Made by a program: the position numbers and the translations under genes
Assembly: GCF_004348115.1 (NCBI RefSeq)
Contig: NZ_QPFB01000001.1
Coordinates: 3,302,028-3,366,027 of the forward strand
Origin: Stenotrophomonas sp. ATCM1_4
Lineage (GTDB): Bacteria; Pseudomonadota; Gammaproteobacteria; Xanthomonadales; Xanthomonadaceae
Reading direction: 5' to 3'
DNA length: 64,000 nt
The notes under the pieces: model-generated
What the model was told of the DNA's origin: nothing
Database searches by the model: none
Seen by the model: the letters and a program-made list of their open reading frames with translations, nothing else
Shown: piece by piece, positions 1 to 9,532 of the stretch
Numbering within the stretch: the stretch's first letter is position 1
Layout of the letters: every line of letters begins with the position of its first letter

Positions 1-294
1 CTCGCGGTGGCACCGCTGCGCTATGGCGCCGGGGTCAAGGGCAAGGTCAACCTGAGCATGGCCCATGGCCAGCCGGTGGTCGCCACCAGTTGCGGCGTGG
101 AGGGCATGTTCCTGCGCGATGGCCAGGACGTGCGCGTGGCCGATGAGGCGCAGCCCTTCGCCGATGCGGTAGTGCAGCTGTATGCCGATCCGGTGCTGTG
201 GCAGCGCCTGTCCGACAACGGCCTGCACAACATCGCCCGGCACTTCTCGATGGAGGCCGCCCAGGCGGCGGTCACGCGGGTGTTCTTCGACTGA
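1..294 (+). CDS. Glycosyltransferase, C-terminal fragment (cut by window edge)
   Basis: The reading frame is already open at base 1 and ends with TGA at 292-294, so only about 97 C-terminal residues are visible. The visible part carries the nucleotide-sugar binding signature of GT-B, group 1 type transferases: a P..YGAGVKGKV stretch followed by G.PVVATSCGVEGM, the segment that normally holds the donor sugar nucleotide. After it comes the usual C-terminal helix that folds back on the first domain (near HFSMEAA). The donor, acceptor and pathway cannot be read from this fragment; surface polysaccharide synthesis is the usual role of the family. It converges on the next gene with a 16-base gap. 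Confidence 0.8.
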   Translation, partial: LAVAPLRYGAGVKGKVNLSMAHGQPVVATSCGVEGMFLRDGQDVRVADEAQPFADAVVQLYADPVLWQRLSDNGLHNIARHFSMEAAQAAVTRVFFD

Positions 295-310
295 CGCCGC
301 CCGGCGCGGC

Positions 311-1864
311 TCAGGGCCCCGGACCGGCCGAGCGCACGCGTTCGGCGAACGCGTGGATTTCCGGCGTGCCCGGGTCGATCTGGCGCGCCTGCTGCAGGGC
401 CTGCGCGGCGAACGCGGTGTCACCCATGCCCAGCCGCTCGCTGCCAACGGCCAGCCAGCGCTGGGCCAGGCGCCGATGCGCGGGGGCCAGCGCCGGGTCG
501 CTCGGCGCCAACGCCTGCCAGGCATCCAGGCAGGTACGCGCGGCACGCAGTCGATTGCCGCGCAGGTTGTCTTCCATGCACTGCCGGGCCGCCGGCTGGA
601 TCCGGGCAGCGGCGCGCCGCACCCGCGCATCCTGCGGCGCCAGCGCCTGCGCTGCCTTGAACCGGTCATAGGCGCTGCTGCCCGGTGGCAACAACCACTG
701 CTCGCGCGCCTCGGCTTCCTGCAACTGCGCGAGCAGGCGCTTCAGGCGCCGCTCGCGCTCGGCGTTGGACAAGGGGGTTTCCATCGACTGGCGTGCGTCG
801 CGCGCGCGCTGCACCGCCTGCTCTGCGGCGGCCACCTCGGTGCTGTCCGGGGCCAGCGCGCGGGCCTGCGCCAGCGCCGCCTCGGCCTGCCCGAAGTGGA
901 AGTCGGAGGCCAGGCGCGTGGCCTCCTGTGCCTGTGCCACCGCGATGCGCTGCAGGCCACGGCGCGCGGCCGCGTCCTCTCCCACCGCCAGCACCTTCTG
1001 GAACGATTCGGCAGCCTGCGCCAACCGTCCACGCGCCAGTTCGCGCTCGCCCTGCCGGGCGCGCTGTTCCAACGCCGCATTGAGCGCCGCCTTGGCCGCC
1101 GGCAGTTCGGCATGGCCGGGGTCATAACGCTCCACCCGCTGCAGCAGCGCCGCCGCGTCGGCCAGCCGTCCTTCGTTGGCATCACCCGAGGCCCGTGCCA
1201 ACAGGTCGGACAGCGCGTCATCGCGCCCTTCCAGCGCCTGCATGCGGTCCGGTTGCACCGCCAGCACGCGCTGGTACAGCGGCAGCGCGCTGTCCGGCCC
1301 GTCGTCCAGGCTGCCAGCCAGGTGCGCGGCCTCCGCATCGCGCAGCAACTGCTCCACGCCGTCCTGCTCGCGGCTGCCATGCTGCAGCGCGCGTTCGATC
1401 TGCTCGATCTCGGCCGAAGGCGCCTGCAGTTGCCGTGCCAGCTCCAGCGACGTACGTGCCGCGGCCAACTGGCCGGCACCCATCTGCCGGCGTGCCTGCG
1501 CCAACGCCGCCTGGCCGGTCTGCACCAAGGCGTCCTGCACGTCGCGCCGGTCCGGGTCCAGGGCCGCCGCCGCGGCGAACAGTTCGCGGGCCCCGTCACC
1601 ATCCGGGGCGGTCAGCCGCCCCTGCGCCAGGGCACGGCGACCGTCATCGAGCAACTGCTGGATGCGTGTTTCCGGCCAGAACCAATCGGCCAACGGCTGC
1701 CGCAGCAGGGTCAACAGCAACGCCAACGCCGCCACGCCCAGGCCGATCGAGCGCCACGCACGCGGACTGTTCCAACCACGCGCGACCCACCAACGGCCAT
1801 ACAGCCGCAGCGTGTCGCCGAGCGTTTCCAGTCCCTGCCTGCAGCGGTGCCGCCAATTCTCCAT
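311..1864 (-). CDS. Membrane-anchored TPR-like repeat protein of unknown function
   Basis: I do not recognise a named family. The predicted protein is 517 residues: a basic, Trp/Arg-rich cytoplasmic start (1-38), one transmembrane segment (about 39-55, GLGVAALALLLTLL), then about 460 residues of Ala/Leu/Gln-rich helical repeats with TPR-like spacing (ALDPDR, LAVQPDR, YDPGHAEL and ALAPDS mark successive repeats). This suggests a single-pass protein with a large soluble helical domain, probably periplasmic, working as a scaffold or binding partner. The ATG at 1864 is preferred because GGAA lies a few bases upstream; ATG at 1876 is an alternative. Longer versions would run into relA, which ends at 1968. 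It is downstream of relA on the same strand with about 100 bases between, so co-transcription is possible. Confidence 0.6.
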   Translation of the reverse strand: MENWRHRCRQGLETLGDTLRLYGRWWVARGWNSPRAWRSIGLGVAALALLLTLLRQPLADWFWPETRIQQLLDDGRRALAQGRLTAPDGDGARELFAAAAALDPDRRDVQDALVQTGQAALAQARRQMGAGQLAAARTSLELARQLQAPSAEIEQIERALQHGSREQDGVEQLLRDAEAAHLAGSLDDGPDSALPLYQRVLAVQPDRMQALEGRDDALSDLLARASGDANEGRLADAAALLQRVERYDPGHAELPAAKAALNAALEQRARQGERELARGRLAQAAESFQKVLAVGEDAAARRGLQRIAVAQAQEATRLASDFHFGQAEAALAQARALAPDSTEVAAAEQAVQRARDARQSMETPLSNAERERRLKRLLAQLQEAEAREQWLLPPGSSAYDRFKAAQALAPQDARVRRAAARIQPAARQCMEDNLRGNRLRAARTCLDAWQALAPSDPALAPAHRRLAQRWLAVGSERLGMGDTAFAAQALQQARQIDPGTPEIHAFAERVRSAGPGP

Positions 1865-1967
1865 GCGTTCCAGCATACCTGTCGGGGCATGACGGCCATC
1901 CTGCCGTGCCCTGCCGTGTTTTCCCGTGAGGCGCGCACCTGCCCGCTGCCGGACAGGGCGCGCGGCA

Positions 1968-4127
1968 TCATCCCAAGCGGCGCACGTCGTCCACGCCCGG
2001 CAATGCATCCAGCTTGCCCAGCAAGGTGGAGAGCTGGCCGTAGTCGCTGACCTTCAGGCGCAGGCGCAACTGCACCCGGCCACTTTCGCGCAGGTTGTCG
2101 CTGTTGATCTCGGTGACGTAGGCGTCTTCCTGGGCGATCAGGTTGGTGATGTCCTTGAGCAGCCAGCGCCGGTCGACCGCACGCACCATCACGTCCACCT
2201 CGTAGCCGGAGCCGGTGCGCCCCCACTCCACCGGCAGCACCCGCTCCGGGTGCGCGGCGGCCAGCCGGGCCAGCGCGACGCAGTCGGCCCGGTGCACGGT
2301 GACGCCGCGGGTGCGGGTGATGTAGCCCTGGATCGGTTCGCCGGCCACCGGCTGGCAGCAGCGCGCCAACTGCACCAGCAGGTTGCCCACGCCCTGCACG
2401 GTGAAATCGGACTTGCCGGTGCTGCCGCGTCGCGCGGTGGGACGCGGCAACGGCGGCGGCGCGGCCGGTGCCTGCGCCGCTTTCTCCGCTTCCAGCAGCG
2501 CGCGGCTGACCTGGTTGGGGCCGGTGTCGCCGAGCGCGACCTGGATGTACAGGTCATCCACGCTCTCGGCGTGGAAGCGCCGCACCACGGTCGCCAGGTC
2601 GGCCTGCTGCAGGCCGAGCCGCTTGAGTTCGCGGTCCAGCAGGTCGCGGCCGGCCTGCACGTTGCGCGCACGATCCAGCTTGTGGAACCACGAGCGCACC
2701 TTCTCGCGCGAGCGGTTGCTGGCCAGGAAGCCGTTGGCCGGCAACAGCCAGTCGCGACGGGGATCGGCCTCCTTGCCGGTCAGGATCTCGACCCGATCGC
2801 CACTGCGCAGGTGGTAGGTCAACGGCACGATGCGGCCGTTGATCTTCGCCCCGCGGCAACGGTGCCCGACCATCGTGTGAACGTGGTAGGCGAAGTCCAG
2901 CGGCGTCGCCCCGGCCGGCAGGTCCATCACCTCGCCCTTGGGGCTCAGCGCGTAGACGCGGTCCTCGACCAGTTCGGCATCCAGCGCGCCGGCCAGGTCC
3001 TCCGGCGCGGCCGGGTCCTGCGCCTGCTCCAGCAGCTGGCGCATCCAGGTGATCTTGCGGTCGAACGCCTTCTCCGCGCCCTTGCCGCCCTCCTTGTACT
3101 TCCAGTGCGCGGCGACGCCCAGTTCGGCCTGGGCATGCATTTCATGGGTACGGATCTGGACTTCGATCGTGCGCCCCTCCGGGCCGATCACCGCGGTATG
3201 CAGCGAGCGGTAGTCGTTGGCCTTGGGCCGCGCGATGTAGTCGTCGAACTCGCTGGGGATGGGCGTCCACAGCGCATGCACCACGCCCAGCGTGGCGTAG
3301 CAGGCGGCCACGTCGTCGACCATCACCCGCACCGCGCGCAGGTCGTAGAGCTGCTCGAAGGCCAGGTGCTTCTTCTGCATCTTCCGCCAGATGCTGTAGA
3401 TGTGCTTCGGGCGGCCACTGACCTCGGCGGGGATGCCCTGTTCGGCCAGGGCACCGGACAGCTTGCGCTTCACTGCTTCGACGTAGCGCTCGCGCGCGAT
3501 GCGCGTCTCGTCCACTTCGCGGGCGATGTGGCGGTAGGTTTCCGGGTCCAGGAAACGGAACGCCAGGTCTTCCAGTTCCCACTTCAACTGCCAGATGCCC
3601 AACCGGTTGGCCAGCGGCGCGTGGATGTCGCGGGTCAGCTGGGCCAGTGCGCGGCGCTGTTCGTCGGGCAGCTTGTCGGCCGCGCGCATGCAGGCCAGCT
3701 GCCGCGACAGCAGGATCGGCACCACGCGCAGGTCGTGGATGATCGACAGCAGCAGGCGGCGCAGGCCCTCGGAGTTGCGCCCGGCGTCGCGCCCGGCATG
3801 CAGCGCCCACACCTGGTCGGCGGCGTCCTGGCCATCGAGCAGGCCGGTGACCGCCGCGGCCATGCCGCCCAGCGGCAGCTCGGCCACCCGCGCGCGCAGG
3901 CCCGGCAAGTCGAACAGCAGCGCGGCGATGATCACGCTCTCGTCGGCGGACAGCAGCGCCAGGGAATCCAGGGTGTCGGCCAACACCGGCCAAGGCAGGC
4001 GCGGCGCGTGCGCCACGTCGGGCTGCTGCCAGCACGACAACAGGGCCTGCCGCAGCGGTTCGGACAGGGCGCGGGTGGAAGGACGCTGCAGCAGCGTATC
4101 CAGGCCAGGGGAGGAAGAACGGTTCAC
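1968..4127 (-). CDS. relA: RelA, ribosome-associated (p)ppGpp synthetase
   Basis: Makes (p)ppGpp from ATP and GTP/GDP when uncharged tRNA stalls ribosomes. Counting from an in-frame TTG at 4136, the pseudo-hydrolase domain occupies about residues 1-200; where bifunctional enzymes have the HD metal site this protein has LLFDLPG, so hydrolase activity should be lost. The synthetase domain (about 240-350) has GRPKHIYSIWRKM, the EFDDYI acidic motif typical of monofunctional RelA, and the conserved AELGVAAHWKYKEG end. TGS (KGEVMDLPAGATPLDFAY), helical and zinc-finger-like (LARCCQP) regions and a C-terminal ACT domain (about 650-722) follow. The GTG at 4127 gives the usual MNRSSS start and 719 residues; no strong ribosome binding site is visible for either start. 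Confidence 0.95.
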   Translation of the reverse strand: MNRSSSPGLDTLLQRPSTRALSEPLRQALLSCWQQPDVAHAPRLPWPVLADTLDSLALLSADESVIIAALLFDLPGLRARVAELPLGGMAAAVTGLLDGQDAADQVWALHAGRDAGRNSEGLRRLLLSIIHDLRVVPILLSRQLACMRAADKLPDEQRRALAQLTRDIHAPLANRLGIWQLKWELEDLAFRFLDPETYRHIAREVDETRIARERYVEAVKRKLSGALAEQGIPAEVSGRPKHIYSIWRKMQKKHLAFEQLYDLRAVRVMVDDVAACYATLGVVHALWTPIPSEFDDYIARPKANDYRSLHTAVIGPEGRTIEVQIRTHEMHAQAELGVAAHWKYKEGGKGAEKAFDRKITWMRQLLEQAQDPAAPEDLAGALDAELVEDRVYALSPKGEVMDLPAGATPLDFAYHVHTMVGHRCRGAKINGRIVPLTYHLRSGDRVEILTGKEADPRRDWLLPANGFLASNRSREKVRSWFHKLDRARNVQAGRDLLDRELKRLGLQQADLATVVRRFHAESVDDLYIQVALGDTGPNQVSRALLEAEKAAQAPAAPPPLPRPTARRGSTGKSDFTVQGVGNLLVQLARCCQPVAGEPIQGYITRTRGVTVHRADCVALARLAAAHPERVLPVEWGRTGSGYEVDVMVRAVDRRWLLKDITNLIAQEDAYVTEINSDNLRESGRVQLRLRLKVSDYGQLSTLLGKLDALPGVDDVRRLG

Positions 4128-4189
4128 AGCAGTCAATTGCAGGTGGATGCCCCTACACTAGCGCCCAACTGCCGCCGGGAACAACGTTC

Positions 4190-4714
4190 ATGAAGCTGCC
4201 TCGCCTTGCCGTCCTCGCCGCCTTCACCGCGCTTTCACTGTCGCCGCTGTTGCCGGCCCATGCCCAGCGCGTGGTCCATGGCGACCTGCAGCAGCAGATG
4301 TCACCCGCCGAGTTCAAGGCCGCCGGCCTGGACAAGCTCAATGCCGAGGAGCTGGCGGCATTGAACAGCTGGTTGCAGGGCAAGGTGGAACAGGCCGCCA
4401 GCGTTGCCAGCGCCGCGGTGGAACAGGCCCGCGAGGAAGGCCGCCAGGAAGTGATCGTGAAGAACCGCGGCTTCTTCGATTTCGGTAGCCGCGACCCGAT
4501 CGTGGCCAAGCTGGAAGGCGAGTTCCGTGGCTTCGGCAAGGGCCGCCAGTACACGCTCGACAACGGCCAGGTCTGGGAGCAGACCGACGAGGCCAGCGTC
4601 TCCGGCGTACGCCGTGACATGCCCACGGTGGAGATCACCCCCGGGCTGATGAACGTCTGGTACCTGCGCGTGGAAGGTCTGAACACCCGCGCCAAGGTCC
4701 GCCGGACCAAGTGA
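4190..4714 (+). CDS. Small secreted protein, unknown function
   Basis: 174 residues with a clear Sec signal peptide: basic MKLPR start, hydrophobic core, cleavage after AHA (about residue 25). The mature part has a short helical stretch rich in Ala/Glu (about 45-85, ELAALNSWLQGKVEQAASVA), then a beta-rich region with KNRGFFDFGSRDPIVAKLEGEFRGF and GRQYTLDNGQVWEQT. The last segment, with a D-NGQVW pattern, resembles exported Xanthomonadaceae proteins of unknown role; I cannot name a family with confidence. It is divergent from relA with only 62 bases between the two starts. Its stop codon overlaps a possible GTG start of the next gene, so the two are probably co-transcribed. Confidence 0.75.
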   Translation: MKLPRLAVLAAFTALSLSPLLPAHAQRVVHGDLQQQMSPAEFKAAGLDKLNAEELAALNSWLQGKVEQAASVASAAVEQAREEGRQEVIVKNRGFFDFGSRDPIVAKLEGEFRGFGKGRQYTLDNGQVWEQTDEASVSGVRRDMPTVEITPGLMNVWYLRVEGLNTRAKVRRTK

Positions 4715-4755
4715 CCGACGCCGCGGCACCGCCCCTCCCAGCGACCCCACCTGCC

Positions 4756-5298
4756 ATGCCCAACACGATCCTGCTGCCCCTGTTGCTGTTGCTGTTGCTT
4801 CCTGCCGGCGCGCATGCGCAGGTCTACAAATGCAAGGGCAAATCGGGCGAGACGATGTACTCCGAGCACCCCTGCGACGCCCGCGCCGAGCCGATGAAGC
4901 TGCGCGAGGACCGCGTCGCGTCGACGGCTGCCGGCACTGGTACCGAGCCGCCCGGCCAGCCCCCGACGGAGGCCGCGCCGGCGGCGATGGCCGATGCCGG
5001 CACCAGCGGCGATGGGGAGGCCAACCGCGCCGCCGAACGTGCCTGCATCGCCACGGCCACGGCATCGATCTACGGTTCGTCCAACGACCGCGTCGGCACC
5101 CTGCAGCAGCAGATGGCCATGCTCAACGACCAGCTGGCCGCGGCCACCACCGCCGAGCGCAGCCAGGCCCTGCGCGGGCGCATGGCCACGTTCCGCCAGG
5201 CCATCACACGCGAGCACGCCAACGCGCAGAGCCAGCTCAACTCCGCGCGCCGCGCCTGCGCCGAACAGCACCGCCCCGCGGCGGTGCCGGCCCGCTGA
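4756..5298 (+). CDS. Secreted DUF4124-like protein
   Basis: 180 residues from ATG 4756. This start gives a textbook signal peptide (MPNTILLPLL then a poly-Leu core, cleavage after AHA at residue 21). A GTG at 4711 overlapping the previous stop would add 15 Pro/Ala-rich residues in front of it and is less likely. The mature N-terminus (VYKCKGKSGETMYSEHPC, about residues 23-40) is the short beta-hairpin pattern of DUF4124, here with two Cys that could pair. A low-complexity Ala/Gly/Thr linker follows, then a coiled-coil-like helix with LQQQMAMLNDQLAAATT. Probably periplasmic, role unknown. It converges on hrpA, whose stop lies only four bases away. Confidence 0.75.
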   Translation: MPNTILLPLLLLLLLPAGAHAQVYKCKGKSGETMYSEHPCDARAEPMKLREDRVASTAAGTGTEPPGQPPTEAAPAAMADAGTSGDGEANRAAERACIATATASIYGSSNDRVGTLQQQMAMLNDQLAAATTAERSQALRGRMATFRQAITREHANAQSQLNSARRACAEQHRPAAVPAR

Positions 5299-5302
5299 GG
5301 GG

Positions 5303-8300
5303 TCACCCGCGCAACGCGGCGACCCGCTGCGCCAGCTTCTTGGCGGAGATCCCTGAGCGGAAGCCCAGTTCCTGCGCGAACAGCGACACCCGCAGCTCCT
5401 CGATGTCCCAGCGCAACGCCGCCCATTCGGCACGCTCGGCGCGGCCCTGCAACCGCGCCTCATCCAGCGCGTCGACGAACGGCTTGAGCTCCAGCATGCG
5501 CGCCTGGTCACGCGGCGGGTCACGCTTGGCGCGTTCAGCGCGCAGCAGCATGGCCTTGAGGTAACGCGGGAACTGGGCCAGCGCATCGGCCGGCGTTTCG
5601 CGCAGGAAGCCGGCATGCACCAGCCCTGCCAACTGCGCCTCCATGTCGTCCAGGTTGCCGCGCGCCCAGCCCATCAGCGGTGCTTCCAGCTGTGGCTTGA
5701 GCTCACCGACCAAACCCAGGATGGTCTCGGCCAGCTTGAGCCGCGTCATCGCCTCGCCGAACAACTGCTTGCCAGCCTCGCTGCGGCGCTGCTCGAACGC
5801 CTCCGGTGTGCGGATCCCGGCCAGGCCATCGGCCAGTACCGCGTTCATCGCCGCATCCACCAGGTCGCCGCGCAGGCGCTCCTGCGACTCGATGGCCGCG
5901 TACAACAGGCCGGTCTTGGGCGAGACCGGCAATTGCTTGCGGGCCTGCTTGACCTTGTCGGCCAGGCCGATTTCCAGCAGCCGGCGTACACCCAGCGGAT
6001 GCGCCAGCGCCGCCTCGTTGCGGTCGGCGAAGATGCGCAACGCGGCGGCATCACCGGTGTCCACCAACGCCGGATAGGCGGGCACGCCGGCCTCGCCCGG
6101 GACCTGCCCGGGGATCGGTGCTGACGGGAACTCGCGTAGTCCCTCGGCCACCAACGCCTGCCCGGCGCGCGCGGCAAAGGCACTGCCGGCACGTTCGCCG
6201 AAGCGCGCACGCAGCGCCTCCAGGTCACGCGACATGGCCAGCAGCCTGGCTCCCTTTCCGCTCGCCGAGACCTCCTTGCCCGGTGCATTGCCCCTGCCCG
6301 GTTCAGCGCCGCGCGACGGCGCCGCCTCGAACAGGCGCAGGTTCATCCGCAGGTGCGGCTCCAGGGCATCGACCTCGAAATCGGTGGCCGCCACCGTCGC
6401 CCCGGTGGTCTTGCTCAGGAAGCGCGCCAGCTCGCCACGGATGTCATCGGCCGAAGGCTGTGGCCAGGCCTCGAAGAAGGCCCGGCCAAAGTCCGGCGCC
6501 GGCACGTAGTTGCGGCGCATCGCCTTGGGCAAGGTGCGGATCATGGCACTGGCCTTGTCGGCGACGAAGCCCGGTGCCAGCCACGACAGCCGCGCCGGGT
6601 CCAGCGCATTGAGCAGGTGCAATGGCACGTCCAGGGTCACGCCATCGTCCTCGGCACCGGGCTCGAAGCGGTAATGCAGGGCCAGCCGTGCATCACCGAG
6701 CGCGAAGTACTTCGGGTAGCGGTCTTCCTCGCTGCCTTCGCCCGGCAGCAGGTCGGTCAACGACCACTGCAGCGTGCGACGCTGCTCCGGCGGCAACGCC
6801 TGCCACCAGCCGTCGAGCAGGCTGGCCGAGTGGATATGCGGCGGCACCCGGTCCAGGTACCAGCGCGCCTGCCAGTCCTCGTCGGCGACGATGCCGGCAC
6901 GGCGCAGCTTGGCTTCTTCCTCGCGCGCCTGCTCCAGCACCTTCTGGTTGGCGGCGACGAAGCCGGCGCGCGTGTTGATCTCGCCGGTCACCAGCGCCTG
7001 CCGCACGAAGATGTCGTGCGCCTCGCCCGGGTTGATCTTGCCGTAATGCACGGGCTTCTTCGGTGCCAGCACCAGGCCGAACAGGCTGATCTGCTCCGAC
7101 GCCAGCACCTGTCCCTGCGCGCGCGACCAATGCGGATCGAAGTGCTTGCGCGCCAGCAGGTGGGGAATCTCGGCGATCACCCAGTCCGGCTCGATCGACG
7201 CATTGGTCAGGCCCCAGACGCGCTGGGTGTCGAGCAGCGTGGCACTGAGCACCCACGGCGGCGGCCGCTTGGCCAGCGCCGACCCCGGGAACAGGTGGAA
7301 ACGGCGCTGTCGTGGCGCCTGGAAATCGCCCTTGTCGGTGCGATGCCCGACCTGGGTCGGCAGGCCGGCCAGGATCGCGCGGTGCAGCGCCTGGTAGGCG
7401 GCCACGCGCACCTTCTCCGGGATGCCCGGCGCGGTGTCGGGTTCGACGTTCCCCTTGCCCTGCGCACGGGGTATGCCGGTGGCAGCCGGATCCGGCTTGC
7501 TCTCGCGCGCCAGGCGCGCGGCCTTGTGCAGCTCGCCACGCGTGGCCTTGCGCTTGGCCTCGGCATCGCCGCCGGCCGGCACCGCGACCGGTGCGGCCAG
7601 CAGCGCCTTGCCAAAGGCATCGCCCTCATTGACCGACCAACCGAGCTCCTCGCACAGCAGGCGCAGCTGGCGGTGCAGCTCGCGCCATTCGCGCATGCGC
7701 AGGAAGCCCAGGAAATGCCGTCCGCACCAGTCGCGCAGCTTGGACTGGGTGAGATCTTCATGTGCGATGCGATAGGCCTCCCACAGGCGCAGGATGCCGA
7801 TGAACTCCGAACGGCCATCGGCGAACTGCGCATGCGCGTTGTCGGCCGCCTCGCGGGCTTCCGGCGGACGCTCGCGCGGGTCCTGGATGCCCAGGAAGGC
7901 GGCGATCACCAACATCTCGCGCAGGCAACCGCCCTTCTGTGCGGCCACCAGCATGCGCGCCAGCTTCACGTCCACCGGCAGGCGGGCCATCTGCCGGCCA
8001 ATCGCGGTCAGCTTGCGCTCCGCATCGATGGCGCCCAGCTCGGCCAGTTGTTGCCAGCCGTCGGCCACCGCGCGCTCGTCGGGGGCTTCCAGGAACGGGA
8101 ATTCATCGATCTGACCCAGGCCCAGCTGCAACATGCGCAGGATCACGCCGGCCAGCGAGGAGCGCCGGATCTCCGGATCGGTGAACTCCGCGCGCGACTG
8201 GAAATCGGCTTCGGAATACAGCCGGTAACAGATGCCCTCGGAGATACGCCCGCAGCGGCCCTTGCGCTGATTGGCACTGGCCTGCGACACCGGCTCGATG

Positions 8301-9508
8301 TGCAGGCGGTCCAGCTTCTGGCGCGGGCTGTAACGCTTGACGCGGGCAAAACCCGGGTCGATCACGTAGCGGATGCGCGGCACCGTCAGCGAGGTCTCGG
8401 CCACGTTGGTGGTCAGCACGATGCGGCGCTTCGGGCCCGGGTTGAACACCCGGTCCTGGTCCTTGGCCGACAGCCGCGCGTACAGCGGCAGCACTTCGGT
8501 CTCGCGGTACTTGCGGCGCTCCAGTGCCTGGTGCGCATCGCGGATCTCGCGTTCGCCGGGCAGGAAGACCAGCACGTCGCCACGCGCGTCGCCGCGGGTG
8601 ATCTCGTCCACCGCCGCGACGATGGCGTCGTTGACCGACACCGGGTCCGAATCCGCGTCCTCGCGGCGGCCACGCGTGCCGGCCGGGCGCGGTTCCTCAC
8701 CGTTGGCCACCGCCTCGTCCAGCGCGCGGTAGCGCACTTCCACCGGGTAGGTCCGGCCCTCGACGTTGACCACCGGTGCATCGTGGAAGTGGCGCGAGAA
8801 ACGCTCGGTGTCGATGGTGGCCGAGGTGACGATCAGCTTCAGGTCCGGGCGCTTGCGCAGCAGCTGCTTCAGGTAGCCCAGCAGGAAATCGATGTTGAGG
8901 CTGCGTTCGTGCGCCTCGTCGATGATCAGCGTGTCGTAGCGCGACAGCCAGCGGTCGGAGGCAATCTCGGCCAGCAGGATGCCGTCGGTCATGAACTTGA
9001 TGCGGCTGTCCTCGCCGACCTTGTCGGTGAAGCGCACCTGGTAACCCACCACCGAACCCAGCTCGGTCTGCAGTTCCTCGGCCACACGCGCGGCCACCGC
9101 CCGGGCGGCGATGCGGCGTGGCTGGGTGCAGCCGATCATGCCGGCCTGGCCACGGCCGGCGGCCAGGCACAGCTTCGGCAGCTGGGTGGTCTTGCCCGAA
9201 CCGGTTTCACCGGCGATCACCACCACCTGGTGCGCGCGGATCAGCGCGGTGATCCGGTCGGCTTCACGCGCGATTGGCAGCGCATCGTCCATGGTGATGG
9301 AAACCGGCTGCGCGGCCCGCTGCCTGCGCTGCGCCTGCGAGCGTTCCAACAGCTGCAACAGCGCCTGCTCGGCGGCCGCATCGGCCGGCTTGCCCTGCCA
9401 GCGTGACCACAGGCCCAGCAGGCGGCCGCGGTCGCGGCTCATCGCCCCGTCAATGGCCTTGCGGGCATCGCGCAGGCGGGTGGCAGTCTGATTTTCGATA
9501 GCGCTCAT
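5303..9508 (-). CDS. hrpA: ATP-dependent RNA helicase HrpA
   Basis: A very large DEAH-box helicase (1401 residues). In proteobacteria HrpA acts on RNA and has been linked to mRNA processing and to rescue of stalled or collided ribosomes. Visible motifs: Walker A GETGSGKT (about 100-107), DEAH (about 197-200) followed by ERSLNIDF, TSATID, and motif VI with QRKGRCGR. After the helicase core come the ratchet/OB-like part and the long C-terminal DUF3418 half typical of HrpA. The ATG at 9508 (MSAIENQTAT) is chosen; the frame extends 21 codons further without a better start. It is divergent from dps, with an unusual palindromic region between them. Confidence 0.95.
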   Translation of the reverse strand: MSAIENQTATRLRDARKAIDGAMSRDRGRLLGLWSRWQGKPADAAAEQALLQLLERSQAQRRQRAAQPVSITMDDALPIAREADRITALIRAHQVVVIAGETGSGKTTQLPKLCLAAGRGQAGMIGCTQPRRIAARAVAARVAEELQTELGSVVGYQVRFTDKVGEDSRIKFMTDGILLAEIASDRWLSRYDTLIIDEAHERSLNIDFLLGYLKQLLRKRPDLKLIVTSATIDTERFSRHFHDAPVVNVEGRTYPVEVRYRALDEAVANGEEPRPAGTRGRREDADSDPVSVNDAIVAAVDEITRGDARGDVLVFLPGEREIRDAHQALERRKYRETEVLPLYARLSAKDQDRVFNPGPKRRIVLTTNVAETSLTVPRIRYVIDPGFARVKRYSPRQKLDRLHIEPVSQASANQRKGRCGRISEGICYRLYSEADFQSRAEFTDPEIRRSSLAGVILRMLQLGLGQIDEFPFLEAPDERAVADGWQQLAELGAIDAERKLTAIGRQMARLPVDVKLARMLVAAQKGGCLREMLVIAAFLGIQDPRERPPEAREAADNAHAQFADGRSEFIGILRLWEAYRIAHEDLTQSKLRDWCGRHFLGFLRMREWRELHRQLRLLCEELGWSVNEGDAFGKALLAAPVAVPAGGDAEAKRKATRGELHKAARLARESKPDPAATGIPRAQGKGNVEPDTAPGIPEKVRVAAYQALHRAILAGLPTQVGHRTDKGDFQAPRQRRFHLFPGSALAKRPPPWVLSATLLDTQRVWGLTNASIEPDWVIAEIPHLLARKHFDPHWSRAQGQVLASEQISLFGLVLAPKKPVHYGKINPGEAHDIFVRQALVTGEINTRAGFVAANQKVLEQAREEEAKLRRAGIVADEDWQARWYLDRVPPHIHSASLLDGWWQALPPEQRRTLQWSLTDLLPGEGSEEDRYPKYFALGDARLALHYRFEPGAEDDGVTLDVPLHLLNALDPARLSWLAPGFVADKASAMIRTLPKAMRRNYVPAPDFGRAFFEAWPQPSADDIRGELARFLSKTTGATVAATDFEVDALEPHLRMNLRLFEAAPSRGAEPGRGNAPGKEVSASGKGARLLAMSRDLEALRARFGERAGSAFAARAGQALVAEGLREFPSAPIPGQVPGEAGVPAYPALVDTGDAAALRIFADRNEAALAHPLGVRRLLEIGLADKVKQARKQLPVSPKTGLLYAAIESQERLRGDLVDAAMNAVLADGLAGIRTPEAFEQRRSEAGKQLFGEAMTRLKLAETILGLVGELKPQLEAPLMGWARGNLDDMEAQLAGLVHAGFLRETPADALAQFPRYLKAMLLRAERAKRDPPRDQARMLELKPFVDALDEARLQGRAERAEWAALRWDIEELRVSLFAQELGFRSGISAKKLAQRVAALRG

Positions 9509-9532
9509 CAATCGTTCAACGTGAAAACTTGA

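Noticed and set aside
1968..4127. Bifunctional Spo-type (SpoT/Rel) enzyme instead of RelA
   Set aside because: The HD hydrolase motif is replaced by LLFDLPG and the synthetase carries EFDDYI, both marks of monofunctional RelA.
182..4193. Two long plus-strand frames (182-2050 and 1926-4193)
   Set aside because: Antisense to the repeat protein and relA; no domains, no ribosome binding sites, and RelA on the other strand is certain.
6353..9406. 1017-codon open frame on the plus strand opposite hrpA
   Set aside because: It lies wholly antisense to the clear HrpA motifs, has no recognisable domain and a repetitive R/Q/H/L composition, as expected from the complement of GC-rich codons.
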